Of a DNA stretch of 64,000 bases, positions 10,935 to 22,672 are shown piece by piece. The stretch covers positions 2,347 through 66,346 of the forward strand of contig PYSS01000128.1 of the NCBI GenBank assembly GCA_003049465.1, read 5' to 3'. The position numbers and the translations under genes are program-made. The first letter of the stretch is position 1; every line of letters begins with the position of its first letter. The notes beneath the pieces are model-generated. The model had not been told where the DNA came from. It did not search any database and saw nothing but the letters and a program-made list of their open reading frames with translations. This DNA is from Magnaporthiopsis rhizophila (taxonomy: Eukaryota > Ascomycota > Sordariomycetes > Magnaporthales > Magnaporthaceae).

Positions 10935-13900
10935 GCGAAACCCAGCCTCTCTTATGATACTATCTGTGATTTAAAGCGTGGTGTTCTCCTGGGCGGCCTC
11001 TGTTCTTTTCTCTGCCACGTGCGAACGTGGTTCTGGCGGGTGGCTATCCTTTCTTTCCTGTCTGTACAATAGTGTCTTGATGCTTGGCTGTCGACTGACA
11101 TTTTTTTTTTTTTTATTTCTCGCGGGTATTCCGCCGACATCCTCGCACGATGTCTCATTATGTCTTTTTTTTCTCGCATGTTTCCTTATTTCCTTTGCAT
11201 CGGTCATCGTTTATTTGCGTCCGACCCTTCTTTTCGCATATGGGGTATATTTCCCTCTATATCCGTTACATTCCATTTTATTTTTTGGCCTGTTTCCTGA
11301 TACTTTAGGGTCATGTCATGTATGCGGTCTTTTACCTGTACGCTATAGTAGAAAGATATTATCAAAAGTACGGCGGTGTCCTCGCTGGAACCTCTCTGGA
11401 AGCACCGACGTATCTCGCAAGCACAGCCCGGATGGGACACCTGGATGCGAACTCTCCATTGGACCCATGGCGGCTGGCTGGCCATGGGTATTTGCGCAGC
11501 CGTTCCTCGGAGGGGCTGACGGGACGGACGCAAGAAGGATCCGGGTCGCCTTACCGGTTGACGCTACCACCCGTGTGACACCACTCTACGACTCTTTTCT
11601 TCTCTAGGCAGAGCCGCCGTTCGACCCGCGCACTTCCCTCGCCACTACGGTTCCTACACCCGTATTCAAATTGTCGGATTCTCACACATGGCCCGCACAT
11701 CGCGAGCCCCCTGGATAGGATTCGGATGCTAGAGGATGAACAGTCGCGTGGCAATAGCCCACAAACACCGCCCGCCCGACAGCCACCGTTGCGTACGATG
11801 TGACGCTGCGCATCGACATCGGCTGCCAGTAGAGGATCGGGGCTTGGTTGATACCCAAGGATTACCATCCTTCCAAACAAAACCGGGCGGCGACGGTCCA
11901 CTCACTGCCAACTGGGAAAACAGCCGATGGGAATTCCGGCTCGACATAACACTGTCAGGATTGATGCCCGCATGGTCGGTCTGTTGCCCGTCAGAATGAC
12001 AGAGTACATAGCAAGAGCGACGTTAACCGGTAGCGTCAATAGCGGCTGCTCTGTCACCCCGTTCCTCCACACATTCTCCGTCACGTTCTCTCTCTCTTTC
12101 TTTTCCCCCAAAGCAACAGCCCTCCACACAACAAAAAACCCCCTGTCTCTTGGCGTGGCCAACAACTGCAGCACCCGCATGACCAGATCTGCCGGGCCCG
12201 ATGATTGGACAATACACGCGAGCTACTGTTTCCCAAATGTGATCCTTGTGCTCCCACACCCTCCTTTCGGAAAGATGTGGACAGTCGCCCGAGGTGTAGA
12301 TGTGCACCATGTCGACTTGGTTGCAGCAACCGGACAGATCCAGCCAGGCCACCCTTTCGGGGCTGTGCTGCTGGTGCATGTAATCACGCCCAGCTGTGTA
12401 CATATAGGCATGTAGAGAGTACTGTACCACCAGCCTCCACAAATAAATGATCCTCACGGATTTTCTGCCCCATACAAACTCTACTGCAAAAAACATTGAA
12501 ACAAACCCAATTCAATCAATCTGCAATGCCTCCGCACCACAACACGTCGACGAGATCCCCCGGATCCTTTCAAAAATAATAGAGGGCGAAGGGAAAATGA
12601 CTGCCCATTAAATTGTATATAAAAAACAGGCGTGGGCTATTTTTTATTGTGTGCGAATTGCTTTGCAAAATGTAGCCCCTTGTTTGTGGGGATCATTTAT
12701 TTGTGGAGGCTGGTGTGTACCTACCCAGGTACCTCATGCACCAGGGAAGGATTGCAGCTGTAACTGCAGTGTCATAGCTAGATTGTCCTTTCAGTCCAAA
12801 AATGGGGTAGCACTGCGTTGGCGCCAGGAAGTGCTGCGCATACTGTAGAGCACTTGCACTGCAGACAGGAATAAATGAAGTGCACGCCCACGCACACACA
12901 CACCTCATTTATTGCGTGTCCATTGAGCCTGCATTTACGGGCGGGATGCAGATGAAAAGGGCAGCCCCAAGCCGGGCGAACCAACAAACCGAGGCGGTCG
13001 CCGTCAGCCAGCCAGTCGCAAAGGCCGCCCGCCACATGCAGCCAAAATGGATGTGCCCCAGCACGGGCGGGCGTGATGAGCCGATTCGATAGCATGATTA
13101 CTGATAAGCACGTAAGGCACACACCCCCCTCCATCAACCACCCGCCCTCACCACCGCCCGGCTGCAGGTTGGTATTTGGATTCCGCAATGCGCTCAACGG
13201 GGGGGTTCGAGGGAACAGGATACGGTTACCGTGGCTGCGGAAGCGCGGGTTGCGGGTTTTGTGTCACGTCGTCCTTCCATGCGACCACCCCATCCACCGG
13301 CTCTGTCTGCCTGACGCTGGCCCCCGCGCGCCGAACATGGGACATGCCGACCTGGACTGGTTGGCTGCGTGGGCTGGTCTAGGCTGTCTGCCGAGATGGC
13401 GCGGATGGTCGAGGTCGCAGCCTTTGCATCCTTCCTGTCGTTGTTTTGACGGGTGGCAATCTTTCGAAAGGGGCAAAGTGGCGGCTCATTTTGCTGTTCC
13501 AGACGCCCAACCCGTACGACTTGACAAATATTCCTTTCCGCGGAACAAGCCCACGCCTCTCTATGTGTGCCATATGGACGGAGGTACCTATTTGCAGCGA
13601 CCGAGGCGGCGGCAGCAGGGTTTATTGGATCGCATTCTTGTCGTACCCGGAAGGTGTGGTCAGCTTATCTCAATCTTCCACCCCCGCTGCGCGACTTGAT
13701 GATAAATTACCGCAAATCATCGAGGGATTTGATCCTAACATTCCCCAACCAGGCAAGGCGTGGACGGGGAAAAGCTCTCGGATATTTTACTAGCAGCAAG
13801 CCATGAAAAGATGGGCGTAGACTCCGATTGATGGCGTTATCGGGCAAGTATAACGTGCTTCGCACTGATCACACACACACCCTTGCCCCAACGTTGAGGC

Positions 13901-14994
13901 ATTAGATGGGTGCATACCGGGTTATGAAAGCGAGCGGGCCGCGATCCTCGAGCCCGAGTTGATGATGGGCATTACCGCCTGGTGTTATGCCGCCTTCCGC
14001 AATAACACCAAAGTACCCAAGTAGGCACATAAACTTTCAGATGTAAACAACCGACGCTGCTAGTCCGACACTAGCTGAGTGGACCTCGCTATAGACGGCA
14101 CCTCTCAATGTCGTGAACCATTTATCACGATTCACTCGCTCGCACTTCCCAGGCACCGACCAACAAACCAGTGCGATAACTTCCGAGTTCCGTATTGATG
14201 ACGAATATTCAGGTTGTTTTCCTGAATGGTGAAGGTCCCTTTTGCCTTGAGTACTGGCGCGTTGCGCCACCCGAGAAAAAAAAATAGACTAGTAAAAAAA
14301 GACGAATTGCCACCCACATTCAACCAACAGCTTCAAGGTGGGTGATGCGAATCAGTCACCTGCCCCTCACTGTAGATCCAACAGTAGCATAACGGCCCCT
14401 CCGGCGTGTTTTTTTCTTTCTTTTTAGATCCATGGTGTGACCAACAGACGTGACGGGTCTTTTGCATTTTGGTCTGGCCCACCCACCCAGCGTCTGGTCT
14501 ATATCCCACCAACGGAAGGCAAGAGGTGCCGGCAGGTCGTGACTCGCTCGGCTTTGCCCGCTAGCTCGCTCGGTTAGGATACCGACAAGGCAGCTGCGGC
14601 CACCGACGGGTGCACGGCGTAGCCAACATGCATTAGAACAGAGACTAGCGTGCCTAGCACTGCAACGAGGGCGGCCCATGGACCGGAAGTTGCTTTCTGC
14701 CGAACATGCGGGTAGCATGATTGCTACCTGCCAAGCCGCCGAAACCAACAAACATATTACAGCAGGTAGTCTAGACCACAGCCCCGCTCCCCCATCCCCA
14801 GAGACGGTGGTGAGCGACGCACAGAGAGGGGTAGCAAGGTGGGACGACTACAAACGTTACGACGGGAATCTCTCGAGGGACTGGTATAGAAACGGTCGAG
14901 CCGGCACCTGCCATCGTGCACAACCTATACACAGTACCGAGGCCTCGATTATAGGTAGGTACCAATGTTCGGCTGAGATGTTATGAAAAACTGT
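10935..14994. other. 4.1-kb gene-free region with T-rich tract and a MITE-like element
   Basis: The first part, about 10978-11300, is strongly T/C-rich and probably the 3' UTR of the C2H2 gene; a poly-T run lies near 11100-11114. A 288-bp MITE-like element lies at 12428-12715 (separate entry). Short (CA)n runs occur near 12893 and 13870. Open frames such as 13073-13699 (+) and 12023-12496 (-) show no family resemblance and look random. No tRNA or coding exon could be supported. Confidence 0.6.
12428..12715. mobile_element. MITE-like element with terminal inverted repeats and 5-bp TSD
   Basis: The left end at 12428 starts CACCAGCCTCCACAAATAAA and continues to ATGATCC. The right end, read on the opposite strand from 12715, is identical for 26 bases and matches 30 of 31. 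Immediately outside both ends is the same pentamer TGTAC, at 12423-12427 and 12716-12720, as expected of a target-site duplication. The 288-bp interior is AT-rich, with no open frame of note. Size, inverted repeats, TSD and lack of coding capacity fit a miniature inverted-repeat transposable element of a cut-and-paste DNA transposon. The superfamily cannot be assigned from one copy. No second copy was seen in the window. Confidence 0.8.
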
Positions 14995-16449
14995 TCATGT
15001 CACCGTCTTTGCCAGCGTCCAGAAGTTGGCCATCTTCACCTTTTCCAGCAAGGACCGGGCCTCGGTGTCTGTCTCGCACACTTTGCTGCCCCACTTCCGA
15101 AACGCTCTGCTCTTCACCTCGCCATCGAAGATCAGCCGGCACTCGTTGCTCGACAGATCCTTGAGGCCGCCCTTGTCGTCCTGGGGAGATAGCCAGTCTC
15201 GCGAGGGGCCACGCCCTGTAGCCTCCTTGTCTCGTGGCGGCGTGTTCTCGGTCCAGTTGATGCGGTTCAGCATCAGCTTCTTGTACTTGGATATGCTCCA
15301 AGCACCCCCTTCCACTATGACAAGGTTCAATCTGGGATGCATGATGCAGATGCCTGTCAGAGCATGCTGTTCCGCATTGACGGCTACTTTGTAGCGGTGC
15401 TGCCCGTTGGCGAGGCTGTTGATCCTGAAGACCAGGAGGTGAAGACCCTTGGCCGCGTCCTTCTCCTGATTTGCAGCCGTCTTCTCGTGTCGTTGCTCGC
15501 GCGTGAGTTTGCGCTCTTCGTTTGCCCTGAGGTGATCCTCGTGTCGCTTGGCAATCTCCTTGTTCACCTGCGCCTCCACGGCTGTGGGGTCCTTGACAGC
15601 CTGATCCGCCAGCACCACCATCATGTTGTTCCTCGTGATCTTTGGAGGCTCCGGCGGTAGTAGGCCGAGTCGCACCTTTGCCTGCTTCTCCTTCAGGTCC
15701 GCCGCCCGTCGCTGTCGCCGCAGCTTCTTGTTCTCCTTGGTCGTCAGATACATTGGCTTCGGAGCCGGGATGTTTTTGTCTTGGGGCGGCTCTAACGCGA
15801 TTGGGTGCTGGACTAGATTGGTGACAATACTATCTTCAGACATTATGAGCAGGGCGCTCTCGTCTTCGATCTTGTCGTAGCTCGTCCCGTCCACCAGGCC
15901 TTCGTCCCACCACTCGATCTCTGGGGGCGTCTCGGCAAATGTAGTCGGAAGGTCGATATCGTCATCAATGCCGGCTTTCCGTGTCTGTTCCGCGATGCGT
16001 TTTTTCATAGCCTCGAGCGCGGCTTGCCGGCGTAGAGCATTGCCGTGTTGAATATATTTGCCTTTCTGGTTGAAGGACAGATGTCGCGGCTCCCTCTGCT
16101 TGGAGGTTTGTCCCGAGACGCTGGCATCGAAGTAGGGATTGCTTCGCCCGTCGCCTGGCGATGCCCCGGATCTCGAGCTGCCCTTGGTTCCAGGTGCCCT
16201 GCCGGAGCTGGCCAACGACGATGTCGAGCCTCTCAGATCGGTGACCTGCCCGGCCGGCTTTGCCTGGTTGAGTTCTTCCAGCATTGGGTGCAGTCCAACG
16301 TTGAGCCCGCCTTTAGCCTTGCTGTTGCCGACTGCGGCAGCGACCCTCGCTTTGAGGGCCGCCAGCCTGTCAGCAGCCGACTCCGGCTTCTGAATCCGAG
16401 ACGATGCGTCGTGGCGCGGCCCTAGGCCTGAGCCGTGGTTACGATCCAT
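14995..16449 (-). CDS. PRP3: U4/U6 snRNP protein PRP3
   Basis: Spliceosomal component of the U4/U6 di-snRNP and tri-snRNP, nuclear. Single-exon frame of 484 residues. The N-terminal ~110 residues are Ser/Gly/Ala-rich. The PRP3 domain follows (FNQKGKYIQHGNALRRQAAL at about 127-146, then PPEIEWWDEGL, HPIALEPP, YLTTKENKKLRRQRR and the charged LGLLPPEPPKITRNNMM). The C-terminal DUF1115-type domain includes NLVIVEGGAWSISKYKKLML and RINWTE. It is somewhat shorter at the N-terminus than some fungal PRP3 proteins. The upstream minus strand shows no convincing extra exon, so the ATG at 16449 was kept. It is divergent from the RNA polymerase I gene across 643 bp. Confidence 0.93.
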   Translation of the reverse strand: MDRNHGSGLGPRHDASSRIQKPESAADRLAALKARVAAAVGNSKAKGGLNVGLHPMLEELNQAKPAGQVTDLRGSTSSLASSGRAPGTKGSSRSGASPGDGRSNPYFDASVSGQTSKQREPRHLSFNQKGKYIQHGNALRRQAALEAMKKRIAEQTRKAGIDDDIDLPTTFAETPPEIEWWDEGLVDGTSYDKIEDESALLIMSEDSIVTNLVQHPIALEPPQDKNIPAPKPMYLTTKENKKLRRQRRAADLKEKQAKVRLGLLPPEPPKITRNNMMVVLADQAVKDPTAVEAQVNKEIAKRHEDHLRANEERKLTREQRHEKTAANQEKDAAKGLHLLVFRINSLANGQHRYKVAVNAEQHALTGICIMHPRLNLVIVEGGAWSISKYKKLMLNRINWTENTPPRDKEATGRGPSRDWLSPQDDKGGLKDLSSNECRLIFDGEVKSRAFRKWGSKVCETDTEARSLLEKVKMANFWTLAKTVT

Positions 16450-17092
16450 TTCCTGGGGATATGCCCTCGTGACGCCGTCGTCGTCGCAACTTGAGGACGT
16501 GAGTAGCCAGGTGTGGCAGTAGCGCGTGCCGGCGAGCGTAGAAGGTCGGTTGTTGCGCGTTCCCGCCTGAAAACGTGAAAGGGCGTCGGTGGAGAGCGGC
16601 TTGACTCAACACGTGCTGGGTGTATCCATCGAAGGAGTGTTTTAGCAATGATTGTCGATGAAGCGCCAGCACCGCGATTCCGTTGAGAGGGTGAACCCTT
16701 GGCTCATGGCGTTGTGGAGGATGCCTGAGGCATATACAACAGTTGGATCGGTGGGGCCTGACTTCGTTGTGGAGACCCAGCTGCCTGCCGCCCACGGCGG
16801 AAGAAACTGCCAGAATTCACCGCCAAAAAAAATCGGCGCGGAACGGACCCGTTGGCTTCTTCCACTCTAACTGGCTCCCCGCGAGAGATCGAGGAGACTG
16901 GAGTTGCGCAGGTATAGCAGTTGTCGAGCTGCGGCCTCTCCTCCGTTTGCCTCTTCGCCTTTCCTGGCTATAGGTATTTCTCTCGACACCATTCCATCCC
17001 CGGCCCGCTGCTGCTTTTCCTGCAGCTCAATTGCACTGGACCTCTTTCTCTCTGTCTAGAGGCGCGGGGTGCACTCCGCAACGGGAGAAACC
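16450..17092. other. Divergent promoter region PRP3 / RPA190
   Basis: 643 bp between two divergent housekeeping genes. The 150 bp before the RPA190 ATG are C/T-rich (about 16920-17060). No further gene is seen. Confidence 0.7.
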
Positions 17093-20000
17093 ATGAATAT
17101 CTCACAGCCTGTGGTCTCGTCGGTCGACAGTGTCGAGTTCACATTCCTCTCGGCCGACGATATCCGGGCTTTCTCCGTCAAGAGGATTGAAAATGATAGC
17201 ACATTCGACACTCTGCTGAATCCTGTCCCAGGCGGTCTTTACGACCCTGCCTTGGGCGCCTGGGGCGAATCCCTGTAAGTCCCCTCGGGCTCGCATGCAG
17301 TACAGCACGGCGACTGACCGAGGTGTTGGAGAACAGCTGCACAACCTGTAACCTGGGACCGTCGTCCTGCCCTGGACACCCGGGCCACATCGAGCTGCCC
17401 GTCCCCGTCTACCATCCTGTCTTCATGGACCAGACGCTGCGTCTGCTGCGAGCCCAATGCGCATACTGCCACAAGTTCCGCCTGCGTCGCACAGAGATCC
17501 ATCGCTTTGTGTGCCTTTTCAGGCTGCTACAGTACGGTCTTCTGGCCGAGGCACGCATAGCCGATGCCATGGGGGAAACCATCACCGGCCTCCCCACCGC
17601 CAACCGCACGCTCCACGAGGATGAGTCCGAGTCCGAAGCAGAGGACGAATCAAACCTGGAGGATGCTGTCGTTCGGAAGAGGGAGTCGTACGTGCGCAAA
17701 GTCCTCAAGCGCCATCGAATTAGCATCGCTGAGATACGGAAGGGGAAGCACGAGGGCGCATCCGAGATGCGCAGAGAGCTGGTGAAGGACTTCCTCAGGG
17801 ACATCGGCAAGGGCCGGATATGCGCCAGCTGTGAAGGCATCTCGCCCACGTACCGGAAAGACAAATTCGTCAAGATCTTTGAAAAGTCCCTCTCATCCAA
17901 AGAGCAGGCCAAGATGGCACAGGGTAGCTTCAAGCTTCGCGACGCCATGGCCATCCGCCAGAAGCCCAAGCGGAAAGATGAAGGCTACCAGTCTGACGAG
18001 GCGATTGCTGACGTGGATATGCAGTCTTCCGATTCTGCGGGAGAGGAGAGTGGCGAGGGCGACGACCTGGATGAAAGCGGCAAAGTCATGAAAGTCCCCA
18101 AATCTAGACAGTCCAAGGCAGCAAAAAGCTCAGCAGAGCAACGCTATCTTACATCACGAGAAGTCATGGAGAGGCTGAACCTCCTGTTCGAAAAGGAGCA
18201 CGAAGTCTTGAGCCTACTTTACAACTCCAAGCCCAGTAGCAAGAGCTCGAAGAAGCTTACGGCCGATTTGTTCTTCGTCCAGACTATCCTGGTGCCGCCC
18301 AATCGATACCGGCCAGAGGCCCGGGCCGGCGATGCGCAAGTCGCCGAGGCGCAGCAAAACAGCCTATACAAAATGGTGCTTCGGAGCGCAAGCAAGGTTA
18401 CGCAGATTTTCCGCGACCTCCAGAACCCCAACAGCATGCTGTCACAACGGCACGGAGGAGACAACACGGTACTCTACGAGGCCTGGACCGAAGTGCAGGA
18501 TGCCGTCAACTCCCTAATCGACTCGACCAAAAACCCGACTCAGGGCGCGGCGGCCAAGGGCGCCGAGGAAGGCATTAAGCAAAAGCTTGAAAAGAAGGAG
18601 GGCCTTTTCCGGAAGAACATGATGGGCAAGCGAGTCAACTACGCTGCCCGCAGTGTCATCTCGCCCGACCCAAACATCGAGACCAACGAGATTGGCGTCC
18701 CACCCGTGTTTGCGCGAAAGCTGACCTATCCGGAGCCCGTCACGAGCCATAACTTCAAGGATATGCAGCAGGCGGTGATCAACGGCCCCGAAAAATGGCC
18801 CGGCGCTACCGCTATCGAGAATGAGAACGGTCAAGTGGTGAACCTGAGGAACAAGTCGCAGGAGGAACGGGCATCACTTGCCAACCAGCTCCTGGCGCCG
18901 ACGAGCAACAACTCCGGCGGAATGCGCAATAAAAAGGTCCATCGCCACATCTCCAACGGCGACGTGGTTCTTATGAACCGCCAACCCACTCTGCACAAGC
19001 CATCCATCATGGGTCATCGAGTCCGGGTCCTGCCGGGCGAGAAGACTATCAGGATGCACTACGCCAACTGCAACACCTACAATGCGGACTTTGACGGAGA
19101 CGAGATGAACATGCATTTCCCCCAAAATGAGATCGCGAGGACTGAGGCGCTGCAGCTTGCCGACACCGACCACCAATACATTTCCGGTACCGCAGGCAAG
19201 CCACTGCGTGGTCTCATCCAAGATCATCTCTCAGTGTCGGTGGCCCTCTGCAATAAGGATACATTCCTTGACCGGGGCGCCTACCACGAACTGGTCTACA
19301 ATGCCTTGCGCCCAGAGAGTGGCCACATCCTTCGCGAGCGCATTGAACTTGTCCCGCCCGCCATCATCAAGCCTTTTCCGCGATGGACCGGAAAGCAGGT
19401 GATCACGACGGTTCTACGCAACATCAAACCTCTTGACTGCGGTGACTTGTGGATGAATGGCAAGAGTTCGGTCGCCGCGAATCTTTGGGGGGTTCACGTG
19501 GAAGAGGGACATGTCATGTTCCGCGACGGCGAGTTCATCTCGGGTATCCTCGACAAGGCCCAGCTTGGCCCCAGCTCCGGAGGCCTCATCCACTCAGTAC
19601 ACGAAGTGTACGGGCCTACGATTGCCGGCAAGCTTCTCAGCAGCCTCGGCCGACTTCTGACCAGGTATCTCAACATGCGCGCCTTCACCTGCGGCATGGA
19701 CGACCTCAAGCTTACTGCGCAGGGTGAGGCCGATCGGAAACGCATCATCGAGATGGGCGCGCACACTGTAGGCCTCGAGGTTGCGGCCAAGTACGTGAGC
19801 CTTGACAAACAAGCCCCTGGCAGCACCGACCCCGAGCTTCTTCGCCGACTTGAGGAGGTTATGCGGGACGACAGCAAGCAGGAAGGACTGGACGCGCTGA
19901 TGAACAGCGGGAGCAAGGACATGTCAACGGCGATCACCAAGGCATGCCTTCCCGCGGGCCTTGAGAAGCAATTCCCTAAGAATCAGATGCAGGCCATGAC

Positions 20001-22317
20001 CGTGTCGGGAGCCAAGGGAGGTCAAGTCAACGCCAACTTGATTTCGTGCAACCTGGGGCAACAGGTTCTGGAGGGCAGGAGAGTTCCGCTGATGGTCAGC
20101 GGCAAATCTCTTCCTTGCTTCAGACCGTTCGAGACAAACATCCGGGCAGGCGGCTACATTGTGAACCGCTTCCTCACGGGGATCAGACCCCAGGAGTACT
20201 ATTTCCACCACATGGCTGGACGCGAAGGTCTAATCGACACGGCCGTCAAGACTTCCCGTTCCGGGTACCTTCAGCGATGTCTGATCAAGGGCATGGAGGG
20301 CCTAGAGGTTGGATACGACAACTCTGTCCGCGACTCAGATGGCTCTCTTGTGCAGTTTCTATACGGCGAGGATGGTCTGGACGTGGCCAAGCAGAAGTAT
20401 CTCACCGATTTCACCTTCGTCCTCCAGAACCTCAAATCCGAGGTCGCTCAGCTGAATATCGCCGACCCGCGGACCGAGCCTTTGTTTGAGCAGAGGGACG
20501 AGATTATGAAGCAGAACAGATCGAACGTCAAAAGGGCCAAGGCCAACCCCATGTTCGCCCAGAACCCTGTCAGCGCGATCCTCAATCCTGCGCTGCACGC
20601 GTTTGCAACATCGGAGAAGTTCTTCGACAAAATGTCGTCGTACCTCAAGGATAATCCGGATGGCCTGATCAAGGAGAAAGACAAGGAGAAGAATGCACAG
20701 GGCCAGGATGTATCGTCGCCATCGTCGCGGGCCCGGCTGGGTCGCAAACTGGCGGAGAAGGTGCTGTCGGCCAAGTACATGAGGTCTTTGGTGCATCCAG
20801 GCGAGGCTGTCGGCATCGTGGCCGGGCAGTCGGTCGGAGAGCCGTCGACGCAGATGACACTCAACACCTTCCATCTTGCTGGTCACTCGGCCAAAAACGT
20901 TACTCTTGGTATCCCTCGTTTGCGAGAAGTCCTGATGACGGCCAGCACCAAGATATCCACGCCTGCGATGACGTTGATCCTTAACGAGGAACTGTCGCAT
21001 AGCGACGGGGAAAAGTTCGCCAAGAGAATCAGCATCCTCCCGCTGGCTCACGTCATGGACAAGGTGACCGTCTTCGAGCGCGTCGGGGCGGGCATCGGCC
21101 ACCCGTTGGCCAAGCTCTATGACATAAGGCTACGCTTCTTCCCGTCCACCGAGTACACCAAGACGTATGATATTGGCATAGCCGATGTGTTGGATGCGGT
21201 TGAGGCCAAGTTTGTTGGGATTTTGAGCAAGCTGGTGCAGAAGGAGATCAAGAAGAAGAACTCGGACGTCAGCAGCGCGACCCCGGTGGTTGGTGAAAAG
21301 TCCGGCGTCGTGGAGATGGCCGCGGGGGGGCCGAGTGAAGGTGGCCGTGCAAGGGACGACGATGATGAGAGCGACGACGACGAAGGCGACGCCACGGCTG
21401 CGAAGCAAAAAGCGAACAGGAGTGAGGCAGTCTCGTATGGTCCCAATGACGATGAGGATGACGCGATCCAGAACGAGATGCAGCAGGATGTCGAGTTCGA
21501 CGATGAAGGGTTCGGAGGCAGCCCGCCTCCTGGGTCGCCAAAGATGAGCAGCCAGGTTGAAAGGCTGGAAGGCATAGATCCCATGGCGACCGCCGCTTCC
21601 AAAAACCGCGAGCGCCGGGTGCGCGACAGGCATTCGGAGGTGACAAGGTTCCGATGCGACGAGACGTCTGGCGAATGGTGCGAGATGACACTCGAGTTCA
21701 GCGCCAGCATCCCGAAGATCCTGATGTTGAGCTTGGTTCAGGAGGCCGTCCGTAAGGCGCTTGTGCACCAAACAGCGGGGATTATGAACTGTACCTTTGT
21801 CGCAGATGCCGAGGTCACAGATCCGCGGACGGGTGAGCAGAACAAGATGGCTGTGGTTCACACGGCAGGCTCCAACGTACGCGCCATGCAACAGTACGCC
21901 GAGTACATCAATCCGAACAGAATCTCGACCAACGACATCGCGGCGGTCCTGGAGATCTACGGCGTCGAAGCCTGCCGCAACAGTATCATACAGGAGTTGC
22001 GTGCTGTCTTCGAATCACACGCCATAGCCGTCGACAATCGCCATCTCAATCTAATCGGTGACCACATGACAAAAAGCGGCGGCTTTACTCCGTTCAACCG
22101 GATGGGACTGCGTGGCAACGTAAGCCCCTTCACGAAGATGAGTTTCGAGACGACACTGGCGTTCCTCAAGGACGCAGTGCTGGATGGCGATTGGGACGAT
22201 CTGTCGACACCAAGCAGTCGTATAGTGCTAGGAAGGCTCGGACATGTTGGAACTGGGGCATTTGACGTTCTGACGCAGGTGCCCATGAATCATTTCGACT
22301 CGTTTGGCCCCCATTGA
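17093..22317 (+). CDS. RPA190: DNA-directed RNA polymerase I largest subunit (RPA190)
   Basis: Largest subunit of RNA polymerase I, which synthesises pre-rRNA in the nucleolus. Two exons, 17093-17274 and 17337-22317, give 1720 residues (yeast A190 is 1664). The N-terminal clamp zinc site CTTC...CPGHPGHIELPV spans the intron. The catalytic Mg-binding motif NADFDGDEMNMH has its aspartates at about 645, 647 and 649. GEAVGIVAGQSVGEPSTQMT and TLNTFHLAG (bridge helix/trigger loop region) and NPNRISTNDI near the C-terminus are canonical. Pol I-specific acidic inserts lie at about residues 95-130, 285-310 and in the D/E-rich loop near 1400-1470. The 62-bp intron (GTAAGT...ACAG) joins in phase. The ATG at 17093 yields MNISQPVVSSVDSVEF, the usual N-terminus. 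Confidence 0.97.
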
Positions 22318-22672
22318 GGTCCGTCGGCGTATGGATCAGCGACTGTGGGTGAGGAGGCCATCCCCCGGCCTGAAGGGCCGCTGTGATGTTGGGTACTTCC
22401 TGTGCGGACAATTGACAAAAAGCGAAGAAGGGAAATCTGAGTATATTGTGACGGACAGTTGCGAGATGATAGAGTACTGGTATTTAGTCCTGGGCTGCCT
22501 TATGTGTCTAGGCACTGATTGTGTGTATTGAAACAAAAATGGGATTGTGATTCCTGTACCCACTTACAAATGACAACCGCCGCCAAGCTTCACGTCTATA
22601 TCCGTCTATAAGTCCATCCCTTGTAGTCTATTGATATGTACATACGCCAATACCCAGGAAGCTGACCTTGAT
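22318..22672. other. Convergent intergenic region RPA190 / DDHD phospholipase
   Basis: 355 bp of converging 3' flanks with AT-rich stretches. No gene signal. Confidence 0.7.

Noticed and set aside
12870..12913. Second MITE: AATAAATGA and TCATTTATT as inverted arms near the element
   Set aside because: Arms are only 9 bp with no target duplication and a CA repeat between; too weak, though it shares ATAAATGA with the element ends.
13073..13699. 208-codon plus-strand open frame
   Set aside because: Random-looking Pro/Arg/Trp-rich translation without family resemblance; other frames are equally open.
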